A DNA stretch of 64,000 nt from JAWPMT01 sp965215825 (GTDB lineage: Bacteria; Bacteroidota; Bacteroidia; Cytophagales; Cyclobacteriaceae): contig CBDCEM010000003.1 of the NCBI GenBank assembly GCA_965215825.1, positions 2,666,001 through 2,730,000 on the forward strand. Reading direction: 5' to 3'. The translations under genes and the position numbers were made by a program. The notes beneath the pieces are model-generated. The model saw nothing but the letters and a program-made list of their open reading frames with translations. It was not told the origin of the DNA and made no database searches. Below are positions 9,034-17,814 of the stretch, in pieces. How positions within the stretch are numbered: position 1 is the stretch's first letter; each line of letters begins with the position of its first letter.

Positions 9034-10077
9034 CTAAGTCTTATTCAGGTTGTACTTCATGATTGAGCCGTGCTTGCCCGTTTTGTCGCGTTCGAGTTCA
9101 TAGAATGACCCACTGGGACCATTGCCTCTTTCAATCACGGCCTTGATGGAATTAATATCTGTTTCATTCAATGAAAAAGTATCTAGTTGCTGGAGTCTTT
9201 GCAGGTGTCGATTATTCCTTGCTCCCACAATCACCCCTGCTACCTGGGGACGTTGCAAAATATATTGGCAAGCCACCTCACCTATCCCCACGTCGTAACG
9301 ATCAGCAATTAGACGAAGTACTTGTAGTAGTTGCTGAAACAATTTCCAACTCCCGAATTCTTCGATGATCAGCTTATATTTTATTAAAGAACGATTCTCA
9401 AGTGGCATTTTAGGTTCAGGCTGGTTTAAATAATTGTCTGAAAGAAAGCCTCCTGCTACTGTCCCATAACAGAGATAAGGAATACTAAATTTCTTTGCTA
9501 ATATTGGCTGATCCCGCTCAACACGCTGATCTAATACTGAATACTGCACCTGATTACCAGAAATAGTAACTCCTGCATCTATTAATTCTTCAACGTGACT
9601 GGTATCAAAATTGGTAATTCCCAGGTGTCGGATCTTGCCTGCCTTTTGTAGTTCTGAAAGATGCATGGCGGTTTCGACATACCCCGGGAATTGATAATCC
9701 CACCAGGCAAACTGCACCAGGTCCAATTGCTCCACTCCCAGGCGTTGCAACGATCGATCAATGATTCTGGCCGTATCATCCCTTTTCAAGGTAGCCAAGG
9801 CATCATAATCAGGCACATACTTGGTGTGAACCTGGACATTAGGCAAATTGCCATTTTGAAAAGCGTCTCGTTCCCTCTTTAAAAACTGCCCGATCAATTC
9901 CTCCACACCCGTATAGATATCCGCACAATCAAAAGTGGTAATACCAGCTTCTACAAACTGCCGCATGTGTTCGATCGCCGTTCTTTGATTGATATTACCA
10001 TGTCCACCTGCCAGGTGCCAGCCCCCTTTGATCACTCTTGAAATGGAATAGTCTGTTGAGAGTTGATATCGCCGCAT
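9034..10077 (-). CDS. Aldo/keto reductase family protein
   Basis: A 347-residue protein with the order of motifs expected for an NAD(P)H-dependent aldo/keto reductase (TIM barrel). Asp50 and Tyr55 lie in TFDCADIYTG, Lys86 in HTKYVPD, then LGVEQLDLVQF, HLGITNFDTSH, GNQVQYSVLDQR and the C-terminal coenzyme-binding GVIVGARNNRHLQ. The usual active-site His after the LDL(V/Y) strand is replaced: the sequence reads VQFAWWDY with Ala124 at that position. Relatives in which this His is lost are known, so activity may be retained with altered preference. No signal peptide; cytoplasmic. It stands alone in front of the DUF885 peptidase gene, with a 37-bp gap, so co-transcription is possible. Confidence 0.9.
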   Translation of the reverse strand: MRRYQLSTDYSISRVIKGGWHLAGGHGNINQRTAIEHMRQFVEAGITTFDCADIYTGVEELIGQFLKRERDAFQNGNLPNVQVHTKYVPDYDALATLKRDDTARIIDRSLQRLGVEQLDLVQFAWWDYQFPGYVETAMHLSELQKAGKIRHLGITNFDTSHVEELIDAGVTISGNQVQYSVLDQRVERDQPILAKKFSIPYLCYGTVAGGFLSDNYLNQPEPKMPLENRSLIKYKLIIEEFGSWKLFQQLLQVLRLIADRYDVGIGEVACQYILQRPQVAGVIVGARNNRHLQRLQQLDTFSLNETDINSIKAVIERGNGPSGSFYELERDKTGKHGSIMKYNLNKT

Positions 10078-10114
10078 AGTGATTGTTTGTAACCCCTTTA
10101 CTTAAGCCATCAGA

Positions 10115-11827
10115 TTACTTGATGGTCTGAGCAAATATGCCCTGAAATTCATCAATGGGAATAGGCCCGGATTTCATGATTGTATCCATGAACAAGGTCA
10201 GGTCAAACCGGTCACCAAGCCTTTCTTTCTCTGATTTTAGTAGTTCAGTGAATTGAGCTCCTCCAAGAAAATAGGACGTTAACTGCATCGGAGAACGCAT
10301 CAAACGATACCATAAGCTTTTGGCAAATTGAGGAGCAACCAATGAATTTTCCGTGGAAAATTTCATTACCTGATCCTGAGTCCAGCCTTGTGTATGCACC
10401 TGTACCGAAGTATATGCCCGATTGGCATTCTCAATTCGCTTTCTCAAATGTGCCAACATCGTCATATCATCATCAGCCTCCCATCCTTCGTCGAGGGCAA
10501 CTCTTTCACAAAAGGTAGCCCAGCCCTCGATGTAAATTCCATATGGAAATAGTAATCGAATGGGGTGAGCCGTTTCTCTACTTTTCTTCAACTGCATGTA
10601 GTGACCTGGAAAAAGTTCGTGAATCACAATGATCCGATTAAAGGGCTTGTTGAATGAGGCCCAGAAGTCCTTTTGTTCCTGTTCAGGTAAAGTTTCCGGA
10701 ATGGAAGGTAAATAGAGAGTCGTCCAGGGATTAGGATCAAATGCAGGCGCACTCCCCACCCATCCAATACGGGCTGCGGGGCCAGCGCTCTCCGGAGCAG
10801 AACGAATGCTCAAAGTTTGGTTTTCGGGCAAAGTACCTAACCCTTCTTCGTTCACAAAAGCAATGGCCTTATCTGCCAGTTCATTCCAAAATTGCTCATA
10901 ATCCCTACTATTCAGGGGTACATCCTTACCCATGTCCTTTAGGGCCAGGTCCAATCTTTCTTTAAAAGATGTCGGAATTACCGAATTCGGATAAGCCTTT
11001 TGCAAGTATGAAGTGGCCACTTCTTCCATAAGTCCCCGAACTGTCTGAATTTCAGTCAGCGCCATTTCTGCCAAAATTTCAGGTGTAAGTTCACTGTCGG
11101 TATAGAGCGCCAACTGACGAGCATACTCCTCTCGGCCTAAGATTTTACTGTCTGTTTCAGTTGAAATACTTAGTTCTTGATTTACGAAGTGCGAAAAAGC
11201 CCGCACTGCCTCTAATGTGGATACACGCTGGTCTTCGCATCCAATTGAAATGTCCGCTTCGGTCAACATCTCCCGGAGTGATTCCAACTCATCAACCAAT
11301 TTCTCAAGCTTCCCGGCACTATCATCAAGTTGCTGTTGGTTGATTTGAGTGAGGTTCGATTGAGCTGCATCCACCAATTTCGTAATGGATTGCAACCGTG
11401 AACAGATTAGCCGGTTTTTTTCAGGAACAGTAAGGTAATCTGCTCCAATAATGGGTTGAATCGCTCCCGTTAGAAGTTTCAAATAGGACGCAAGATCGTG
11501 CTCAAAATCACGAAGTTTACTCCACTTGTCGATTTCTGACTGAGCCTGAACCCGTAACAACCGAGCGTCAATTGCATTGTGCTTCGTGTAGGCAGCTTCC
11601 TTATCGGAAACTACAGCAAGTACTTGTTGGTTAAAAACCACCCAACGATCAATAGCAGAAACAGACCGGTCTTCATATTGAAAAATTGCAGGATGTATTC
11701 CTGCTTGCACTGCCTTAGTAGGATAGAATTGTTTCCATTGTGATAGGTACTCTTCTGAAAGATCCTGCCCCTTCAGAGCAGAAATGGACCACAGCAGGAC
11801 CAATATTATACTTAAGCTTCCTTTCAT
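10115..11827 (-). CDS. Secreted DUF885-family metallopeptidase-like protein
   Basis: A 570-residue protein with a clear signal peptide (MKGSLSIILVLLWSISALKGQ). The family hallmark HELFPGH (H403-E404, G408-H409), an HExxxGH zinc site, is followed by YIEGWATFCERVAL, which supplies the third Glu ligand. LYLPSIPE and RIGWVGSAP upstream also fit the DUF885 fold, a mostly helical family related to M3/M32-like gluzincins. Expected role: a periplasmic or surface carboxypeptidase or oligopeptidase. Substrate unknown. Full length for the family, with no odd features. It probably has its own promoter, since the next upstream gene (YegP-like) ends 124 bp away. Confidence 0.88.
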   Translation of the reverse strand: MKGSLSIILVLLWSISALKGQDLSEEYLSQWKQFYPTKAVQAGIHPAIFQYEDRSVSAIDRWVVFNQQVLAVVSDKEAAYTKHNAIDARLLRVQAQSEIDKWSKLRDFEHDLASYLKLLTGAIQPIIGADYLTVPEKNRLICSRLQSITKLVDAAQSNLTQINQQQLDDSAGKLEKLVDELESLREMLTEADISIGCEDQRVSTLEAVRAFSHFVNQELSISTETDSKILGREEYARQLALYTDSELTPEILAEMALTEIQTVRGLMEEVATSYLQKAYPNSVIPTSFKERLDLALKDMGKDVPLNSRDYEQFWNELADKAIAFVNEEGLGTLPENQTLSIRSAPESAGPAARIGWVGSAPAFDPNPWTTLYLPSIPETLPEQEQKDFWASFNKPFNRIIVIHELFPGHYMQLKKSRETAHPIRLLFPYGIYIEGWATFCERVALDEGWEADDDMTMLAHLRKRIENANRAYTSVQVHTQGWTQDQVMKFSTENSLVAPQFAKSLWYRLMRSPMQLTSYFLGGAQFTELLKSEKERLGDRFDLTLFMDTIMKSGPIPIDEFQGIFAQTIK

Positions 11828-11951
11828 TTAAGTAATTGATTGATGCTCGGAAGTTATGAAATCTACTAGAAATGGTATTTCACCGGGCTTGTACAGTCGT
11901 CAATCCGATTTTCTTCAATATGAATAACTGAAGTATGAAACGATAACCTTC

Positions 11952-12296
11952 TCAGGTTTTCTTCGTCAAATCACTGACTTCCGCTCCAGTTGCATTATCG
12001 TGAACCGAATGGATACCCTTATCTCTGGCTGAAGAGGTGGTGTACATCTGGCTATTACCTATGATTTGCTTATTGGCCGCATGTAGAACGAAATAATGAC
12101 GTCCGTCTTTAGCAGTCTTTTTCTCAAAGTTTACTTCGTCCTTGGAATTGGACGCCACTGAATTGACTCCATTCTGGCAACTTGCTTTCACGGTGTACCC
12201 TTGACTGGCCAGAATAACTTCTCCATTTCCAGCTTTGAGGTGAAAGAAAAAGTGATCGTCTTTGCCTTTAAAGATTTCAAATTTGGATTTTCCCAT
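11952..12296 (-). CDS. YegP-like DUF1508 protein, two repeats
   Basis: A 114-residue cytoplasmic protein made of two DUF1508 repeats. Repeat one (about 1-50) reads FEIFKGKDDHFFFHLKAGNG then EVILASQGYTVKASCQNGVNSV. Repeat two (about 52-102) reads FEKKTAKDGRHYFVLHAANKQ then IIGNSQMYTTSSARDKGIHSV. These match the F-x-F-x-L-x-A-x-N-G-(E/Q)-(V/I)-I pattern of the E. coli YegP family, whose function is not established. Monocistronic: a 184-bp gap separates it from the upstream permease gene and 124 bp from the DUF885 gene downstream. Confidence 0.9.
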   Translation of the reverse strand: MGKSKFEIFKGKDDHFFFHLKAGNGEVILASQGYTVKASCQNGVNSVASNSKDEVNFEKKTAKDGRHYFVLHAANKQIIGNSQMYTTSSARDKGIHSVHDNATGAEVSDLTKKT

Positions 12297-12480
12297 GAGT
12301 TTGGTGGTTTGGTTAATGTGGAAGTTAACTCATCCAGCGCTTAGTTTGTTCAAAATATGAATAATCGTATGTAATTCGCTGAATTAGAACAACATAGCAA
12401 AATCACAGAATTATTTGTGTAAGGTGCAATCGTTTAGGAATATAAACAGCGAAAGAATCAAAGGACCTTGCTTAATCCAT

Positions 12481-15072
12481 TCACTCAGCTCCCAATATTT
12501 CAGATGGATTGATGCGAGCCACTTGTACACTCTTAAGACTAATCGACAAAATCGCAGGAATCAGTACAGCGAGAATCGCCAATAAAAATACCAAGACGTT
12601 TACCTCAGTTCGGTAAGCAAAATTGGATAACCAGTATTCCAGCATATAAACTGTAAAAGGTATCGCGATCACAAAAGACAATAAGATCAACCAAACAAAT
12701 TCGAGTGTAAGCAATGACCAAAGCTGTCCCATCGTTGCGCCCAGTACTTTGCGTACCCCAATTTCTTTCTGGCGGTTTTGCATGACATACGTTGCTAATC
12801 CAAATAATCCCAGACAGGCAATGAAAACTGCGAGTAACGCAAAAATGATCAGGAGATTCATGGTGGTTCGTTCTTTGACGTATTTCGTCTGGAAGTAGTC
12901 GTTTAAAAAGTAGCTTTCAAAAACGCTATCAGGTTCAAAAGTATTCCAGATCTCTTGGAGGTACGTTATTGTTCCCTGTAAATCCTCGGTATCCAGACGA
13001 ATGACCAACTTCCCTTTATTTTCATGACCATGTCTATTATGAATAACCAGAGGCTCGATCGCACTATGCAGTGAGGCAAAGTGGAAATCTTCAACAATTC
13101 CTATGACTTTGAAATCTCGCAACAAGGATGGAGAGTATTCATAAATAGATGCTGAATCCAATGAGGTGATTCCCAGTGCGGAAGCAGCGGTTTCATTGAT
13201 GATTACCGCATGGGTAGTATCTGTAGCAAAATCTCTGGAGTAATCTCTCCCCTTTGCTAACCTGATCCCCAGCGTATTAACGAAATCATAGTCCGTATTG
13301 AATACTTTCACACGTACTTTGTCATCATCTGTCCCATGTGATGGCCGAATATTTCCTACCCACATTCTGATCAATTCACCTGGTAAGCTGGACATCAAAG
13401 ACATGTTCTTCACATGTGGATTTTCCATTGCAGAATTTCTAAATGCCTGATACTTTGAGCTAAAATTATCATCATAATCCAGGGGTATCACTAGTGCTTG
13501 TTCGGGTTGCATGCCCATGTCCTTGGATTGAAAATATCGCAATTGCTGATATACCACCATGGAGCCCGCGATCAATGAAATGGACATAACAAACTGAAAA
13601 ATCGACAAGCCTTTTCTTAGCTGTTGCTTTTCTCTTGAACGTGATTTGACAAAAATATCATGAGGACGGAAGCCTGACAGGTAAAAAGCCGGGTATGCTC
13701 CGGACAGCCCGCCTAATAATACCACAAAACCGACCATAATTACAACATTACTCATGGACCACAAGCTGCTTACATTCAAGGTCTTCCCTATCAGCATTTC
13801 AGCAAAGGGTAACAAGTAATAGGTTATAACTCCTGCGAGGATTACCGCAGTACTTGTCAACAATAGGCTCTCGGTAAGAAGTTGTTGAATAAGGGATGTC
13901 CGTGCTGCTCCCAATACCTTTTTTAGGCCAATTTCTTTCATCCGTTTGACCCCATAAGCCGTCGATAAATTGACGTAATTGATTCCCGCAATCAGTAAGA
14001 TGAACAATCCGACTCCCATGAATAGTTGAGTAGTCAACTTGTTACCGACTGGCTCAAATTCATACATCAACTGTGAATTCAGGTAAATTGACTTCAGCGG
14101 CTGCAAGAGCAGCCTGGGAGGTGGAGATTGGTCAACATGCTTTTGGACCAGGGCTGGAAGTTGCTTTTGAAGATTGTTTGGATTTGTTCCTTCCTTTAAT
14201 ACCAGGTAGCTGTAGGCCCAGAAACCTGCTCTTTGTTCCTGTGTAGTTCCGGTCAGAAAAGAAGCAATCATTTCTCCATGGAAATGAGAATTAGCAGGCA
14301 TGTCACTATACACAGCAGTTATCATATAGTTCGTTTCGTCATGCCTGTTGAGTGTTTCTCCGATGGCTTCCTTTGCTGATCCAAAATATTTTATAGCTAT
14401 TTTCTCGCTGATAATTATGGTATTGGGAGCGCTCAAAGGATCGAGGGGGTCCCCCGTAATCATCTTAAAATCAAATACCGAAGTAAGGGAAGGATCAGCC
14501 CACATAAACCCATTCTCATAATGACCTGTTGGCTGATTTTGGGACTTGATAAGCGATTTACTACCCCATGTAGTGGTTATCCTGACAAATTGCTCGACCT
14601 CAGGGTATTGGTCTTTGATTAAAGGAGCCCAACGTCCCGTTGTGATGGCCCAGGGTAACTTTTCATTTCGTTCGGTCAGGTCATAATTGAGTCGGTAGAT
14701 ACGTTCAGATTTTTCATGATGTGTATCGTATGTCAATTCCGTTCGTACAAAAAGAAAGATCAATGCGAAGGCGACTAATCCCATGGTTAAACCAGACAAA
14801 CTGATCGTCGCATAACTTCGATGTTTTGACAGCATTCGCCAGGACATTTTCACATGAGAGGATAATGAAGTAACTCCAGGTCCGGGGCGACTGTTCATGA
14901 GCAGTTTCAGGCAGGTTATCCATTCCATCATAAAAACCATTAGCGCCCTAAAAGCTCCTCGCTCCTGTTTGGTTCTTTGATGTAACTCCTCCAGGTCTCC
15001 CTGTACATTTTCATATAACTCAGGCGCAATTCGCTTGATGATCCGAAAACACATTCTTTTTATCCACTCCAT
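12481..15072 (-). CDS. FtsX/MacB-type ABC permease (PadR-linked, pair 1)
   Basis: An 863-residue permease. A cytosolic prefix of about 75 residues (RIIKRIAPELYENVQGDLEELHQR) is followed by the first membrane helix near residue 95. Next come a large MacB-like periplasmic domain (LTYDTHHEKSERIYRLNYDL onward), an FtsX core of three helices with the coupling segment KRMKEIGLKKVLGAART, a second periplasmic domain, and a second FtsX core with NRQKEIGVRKVLGA. This double MacB_PCD-FtsX architecture is common in Bacteroidota. The ATPase subunit is not encoded here. Stop and start with the PadR gene upstream are separated by one base, so the pair is co-transcribed and probably coupled. Role: likely envelope stress or antimicrobial peptide response; substrate unknown. 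Confidence 0.93.
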   Translation of the reverse strand: MEWIKRMCFRIIKRIAPELYENVQGDLEELHQRTKQERGAFRALMVFMMEWITCLKLLMNSRPGPGVTSLSSHVKMSWRMLSKHRSYATISLSGLTMGLVAFALIFLFVRTELTYDTHHEKSERIYRLNYDLTERNEKLPWAITTGRWAPLIKDQYPEVEQFVRITTTWGSKSLIKSQNQPTGHYENGFMWADPSLTSVFDFKMITGDPLDPLSAPNTIIISEKIAIKYFGSAKEAIGETLNRHDETNYMITAVYSDMPANSHFHGEMIASFLTGTTQEQRAGFWAYSYLVLKEGTNPNNLQKQLPALVQKHVDQSPPPRLLLQPLKSIYLNSQLMYEFEPVGNKLTTQLFMGVGLFILLIAGINYVNLSTAYGVKRMKEIGLKKVLGAARTSLIQQLLTESLLLTSTAVILAGVITYYLLPFAEMLIGKTLNVSSLWSMSNVVIMVGFVVLLGGLSGAYPAFYLSGFRPHDIFVKSRSREKQQLRKGLSIFQFVMSISLIAGSMVVYQQLRYFQSKDMGMQPEQALVIPLDYDDNFSSKYQAFRNSAMENPHVKNMSLMSSLPGELIRMWVGNIRPSHGTDDDKVRVKVFNTDYDFVNTLGIRLAKGRDYSRDFATDTTHAVIINETAASALGITSLDSASIYEYSPSLLRDFKVIGIVEDFHFASLHSAIEPLVIHNRHGHENKGKLVIRLDTEDLQGTITYLQEIWNTFEPDSVFESYFLNDYFQTKYVKERTTMNLLIIFALLAVFIACLGLFGLATYVMQNRQKEIGVRKVLGATMGQLWSLLTLEFVWLILLSFVIAIPFTVYMLEYWLSNFAYRTEVNVLVFLLAILAVLIPAILSISLKSVQVARINPSEILGAE

Positions 15073-15073
15073 A

Positions 15074-15394
15074 TCAGTTGGCTTTGGCCATCAAGGCAAA
15101 CATTTGATTCCTGATCTCATGTGCAGACTGAAGTGCATCTCGCCCCATGGAAGTCAATCGGTAATATCTCTTTTTTCGGCCACCACGTTCATGAGTAGCT
15201 CCCCCCTCCCAGGATTCGACCATACCTTTCTTTTCCAGCCGCTGCAAGGCTGTATGCAAGGCACCAATACTAGGTTTCTTGCCTGTTTGAGCTTGCATTT
15301 CATCTTTAATGCTAACTCCATAGGAATCGTCACCCAACACACCAATGGTAAGCATGATAAGTTCTTCAAATTCTCCCAGGTAATTCTTATGCAT
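15074..15394 (-). CDS. PadR-family transcriptional regulator (pair 1)
   Basis: A 106-residue winged-helix regulator. I chose the ATG at 15394 because it gives MHKNYLGEFEELIMLTIG, aligning with the starts of the two other PadR proteins in the window (LGEFEE-(I/L)-V-L-L). A longer in-frame start at 15472 would run through the promoter repeats. Visible motifs: YGVSIKDEM, IGALHTALQRLEKKGMVES (recognition helix and wing), and ERGGRKKRYYRLT, the PadR wing. It very probably represses its own operon with the permease gene. Two 19-bp direct repeats lie just upstream. Confidence 0.92.
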   Translation of the reverse strand: MHKNYLGEFEELIMLTIGVLGDDSYGVSIKDEMQAQTGKKPSIGALHTALQRLEKKGMVESWEGGATHERGGRKKRYYRLTSMGRDALQSAHEIRNQMFALMAKAN

Positions 15395-15406
15395 GAGTTC
15401 AGTTAT

Positions 15407-15453
15407 ATTTCTTTCCTTAACGTAGAAGTAATTAATTTGTTTCCTTAACGTAG
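15407..15453 (-). repeat. Two 19-bp direct repeats upstream of padR 1
   Basis: ATTTCTTTCCTTAACGTAG (15407-15425) and ATTTGTTTCCTTAACGTAG (15435-15453) differ at one base and start 28 bp apart. They lie 13-60 bp upstream of the PadR start, where a regulator or RNA polymerase would bind. On the minus strand each reads CTACGTTAAGGAAA, with a TACGTTAA that partly resembles a -7 box. An 11-bp piece of the second copy (ATTTGTTTCCT) recurs at 63517-63527 upstream of the third PadR gene. Likely PadR operator half-sites; inference. Confidence 0.55.
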
Positions 15454-15660
15454 TAATAATTGAAAACATCAATTTTTAATTCAGTTTACTGAATTTTTGC
15501 CGTTATATAGGAAATCAAGTACCAGGGCGATATCGTAGATAAAGGTATCAGTAGACCTGGTCTTCTCACCCGCAATTCTTTCTTCATCCGTCCTTACCAA
15601 AAGTTTTAGAATCAATATTCTTTAATTATCTTTTCTGCTCAACCGCCACAGAAAGAAAGT

Positions 15661-17670
15661 ATGCGATACCTGGTCCATGTGATCATAATTTTCTGTACCC
15701 TCCATGTAAGTCTGGGACAAGATACAGACAGCTTATTTGCCGCTCTGGCACAGAAAGAGGGTACTGACAGAATACCTGTACTTCATGATTTGATCATCAA
15801 CTTATGGCTCAATTACCCAGACCAGGCAATGGAATATGGTGAAGAGGCACTGGATTTGGCCAGGGAGGCACAAGATTCTCTTAACATTTCTAAGTCCATC
15901 CGGCTAATTGCAGGAATCTTCTACTACAAAGGTGATTATGATCAATCACTGGAATATAACAATAGGGCACTCGAGATCGCCGAACAACTAGAAGACGTAT
16001 CTCTGATCAACAATGGCTACAATAACCTGGGATTATTATACCTGGAAGTAGGAAGTTACCAACCGGCCATGGAATACCTTCAAAAAAGTATCAACCTAAA
16101 GGAAAGCATCAATGAGGTCTACGGGCTATCCACCACATTGAACAACATCGGCAGAATATTTGACAGAATCGGTGCATATGAAAAAGCACGTAGTTATTTT
16201 GAAAAAGCCTTAGATGCTTCTGCAAAAACAGGTGATCGTGTTGAGATCTATTCTTTAAATAATATTGGATTTACGCACCTGAAAGAAGATCGCAGCGATC
16301 TTGCCCTTCAATATTTTCGAGAAGCATTGGCACTGGGCTATGAATACGAAAACATTTTTTGGGGTACAACTTCCATGAGGGGAATAGCTCAAGTCTTGTT
16401 GCTTCGAAATTCCTTGGATTCAGCAAAGTACTACTGTGATTTATCGCTGGAGGGGACTCAAAGTATAGATGACAAAAAAGGGCTGGCTGAAACTTATCAG
16501 ACATTAAGCAGGTACTATCTGGCCATAAATGATTATGCAAATGCGCTCAACTACCTTGACAAAAGTCAATCTTTGGCAAGACGCCTGGGTGTACGTGAGC
16601 AAATGACCGATAACTATCGTCTTTATATCGATGTTTACGAACAATTAAAGAATCCAATACTTCTCGCTAATTATCAAGCAAAATATATCGCACTGACAGA
16701 CTCCCTATTTAAGGATGTAACTGAACGAAATCTCTCCCTTGTTCCTTTGAAATTAAAAGAAGAAGCAGATCGCATAACACTCGCCGAACAAGAGGCGGAA
16801 ATACAACGACAAGGCGATACACTAAAGTTCTATATCATCATTTTGATTATTAGTGTGCCTGGCGTTATGATTCTCATCTATCTTTTGAAGAAAAACAAAA
16901 AGGCACATGAGGAAGTCTTGGGTGCTCAAAAACTGCTTATTACTTCTGAAAAAATGGCTTCCCTTGGAGTTATGGCTGCTGGCATCGCCCATGAAATCAA
17001 TAATCCACTGAATTACATCAAACAAGGAGCAGCAGCTCTTTCGTTTGAAACCAAGAACGACACCTCTGTCCGTTCCAGGGAAAATGCAAGACTTCTGGAA
17101 GTCATTGACGAGGGAGTCAATCGAGCTGCGAACATCGTGATGAGTTTGGGTCACTTTAGCCGACAGACCACTACGATGAATGAAATCTGTGACCTGAAGA
17201 AAATCATTGAAAATTGTTTATTGATTTTGCAAAACCGACTTTATGGAAAGGTGGAAGTGACAGCTCAATACGCCGAATCCAATTTAATTCTGGGAAATGA
17301 AGGACGGCTACACCAGGCAATGATGAACATCCTTTCTAATGCAGAGCAGGCCATAGTCACCTCCGGATCAGTTGACATCAAAACCAATATTAAGGATAAG
17401 CAGCTGATCGTCACTGTAGAAGACGATGGTGAAGGCATACCAGATGATCAATTATCAAAGATTGGTGATCCTTTTTTTACAACAAAATCCCCAGGTCAGG
17501 GAACAGGTCTCGGGCTTTTTATCACCTATTCTATCATTCAGGAGCATTCTGGTCAAATGGAAGTGCAATCCACAACGGGGAAAGGCACGGTTTTCACGGT
17601 AACTCTTCCACTGCTTGTCGAATCACAGATAAGCAACAACGAGCAAGAAGTAAATAAAAATATGATGTAA
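15661..17670 (+). CDS. TPR-containing sensor histidine kinase
   Basis: A 669-residue kinase. Signal peptide (MRYLVHVIIIFCTLHVSLGQ), a periplasmic TPR solenoid (about 30-345, with repeats such as LINNGYNNLGLLYLEVGSYQPA), a linker coiled coil, one membrane helix (about 389-411) and a cytoplasmic kinase core. The phosphoacceptor is His444 in GIAHEINNPLNYI. The ATPase domain has N box LHQAMMNILSNAEQA, G1 EDDGEGIPDDQ, F box DPFFTTK and G2 GTGLGLF. The AHEINNPL H box is of the NtrB-like type and differs from the two kinases at 46.9-51.3 kb. No response regulator gene is adjacent, so it is an orphan kinase. It is convergent with nothing and lies divergent from the padR/permease pair, with 266 bp between start codons. 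Confidence 0.93.
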   Translation: MRYLVHVIIIFCTLHVSLGQDTDSLFAALAQKEGTDRIPVLHDLIINLWLNYPDQAMEYGEEALDLAREAQDSLNISKSIRLIAGIFYYKGDYDQSLEYNNRALEIAEQLEDVSLINNGYNNLGLLYLEVGSYQPAMEYLQKSINLKESINEVYGLSTTLNNIGRIFDRIGAYEKARSYFEKALDASAKTGDRVEIYSLNNIGFTHLKEDRSDLALQYFREALALGYEYENIFWGTTSMRGIAQVLLLRNSLDSAKYYCDLSLEGTQSIDDKKGLAETYQTLSRYYLAINDYANALNYLDKSQSLARRLGVREQMTDNYRLYIDVYEQLKNPILLANYQAKYIALTDSLFKDVTERNLSLVPLKLKEEADRITLAEQEAEIQRQGDTLKFYIIILIISVPGVMILIYLLKKNKKAHEEVLGAQKLLITSEKMASLGVMAAGIAHEINNPLNYIKQGAAALSFETKNDTSVRSRENARLLEVIDEGVNRAANIVMSLGHFSRQTTTMNEICDLKKIIENCLLILQNRLYGKVEVTAQYAESNLILGNEGRLHQAMMNILSNAEQAIVTSGSVDIKTNIKDKQLIVTVEDDGEGIPDDQLSKIGDPFFTTKSPGQGTGLGLFITYSIIQEHSGQMEVQSTTGKGTVFTVTLPLLVESQISNNEQEVNKNMM

Positions 17671-17814
17671 TACCCATCCTCGAATCAGGCCAATTCCAAA
17701 AACTAACTCTAGGCGTTTGGGTGATTATTGTCTATTTCTCACTGGGTTTAATGCAATTCTTCTTATCTTGTGAGGACTAAACAACTCGTTTCAACTTAAC
17801 AATTTTCGACCATC

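Noticed and set aside
15395..15472. N-terminal extension of the first PadR frame
   Set aside because: It would translate the 19-bp promoter repeats, and the start at 15394 aligns with the two other PadR proteins.
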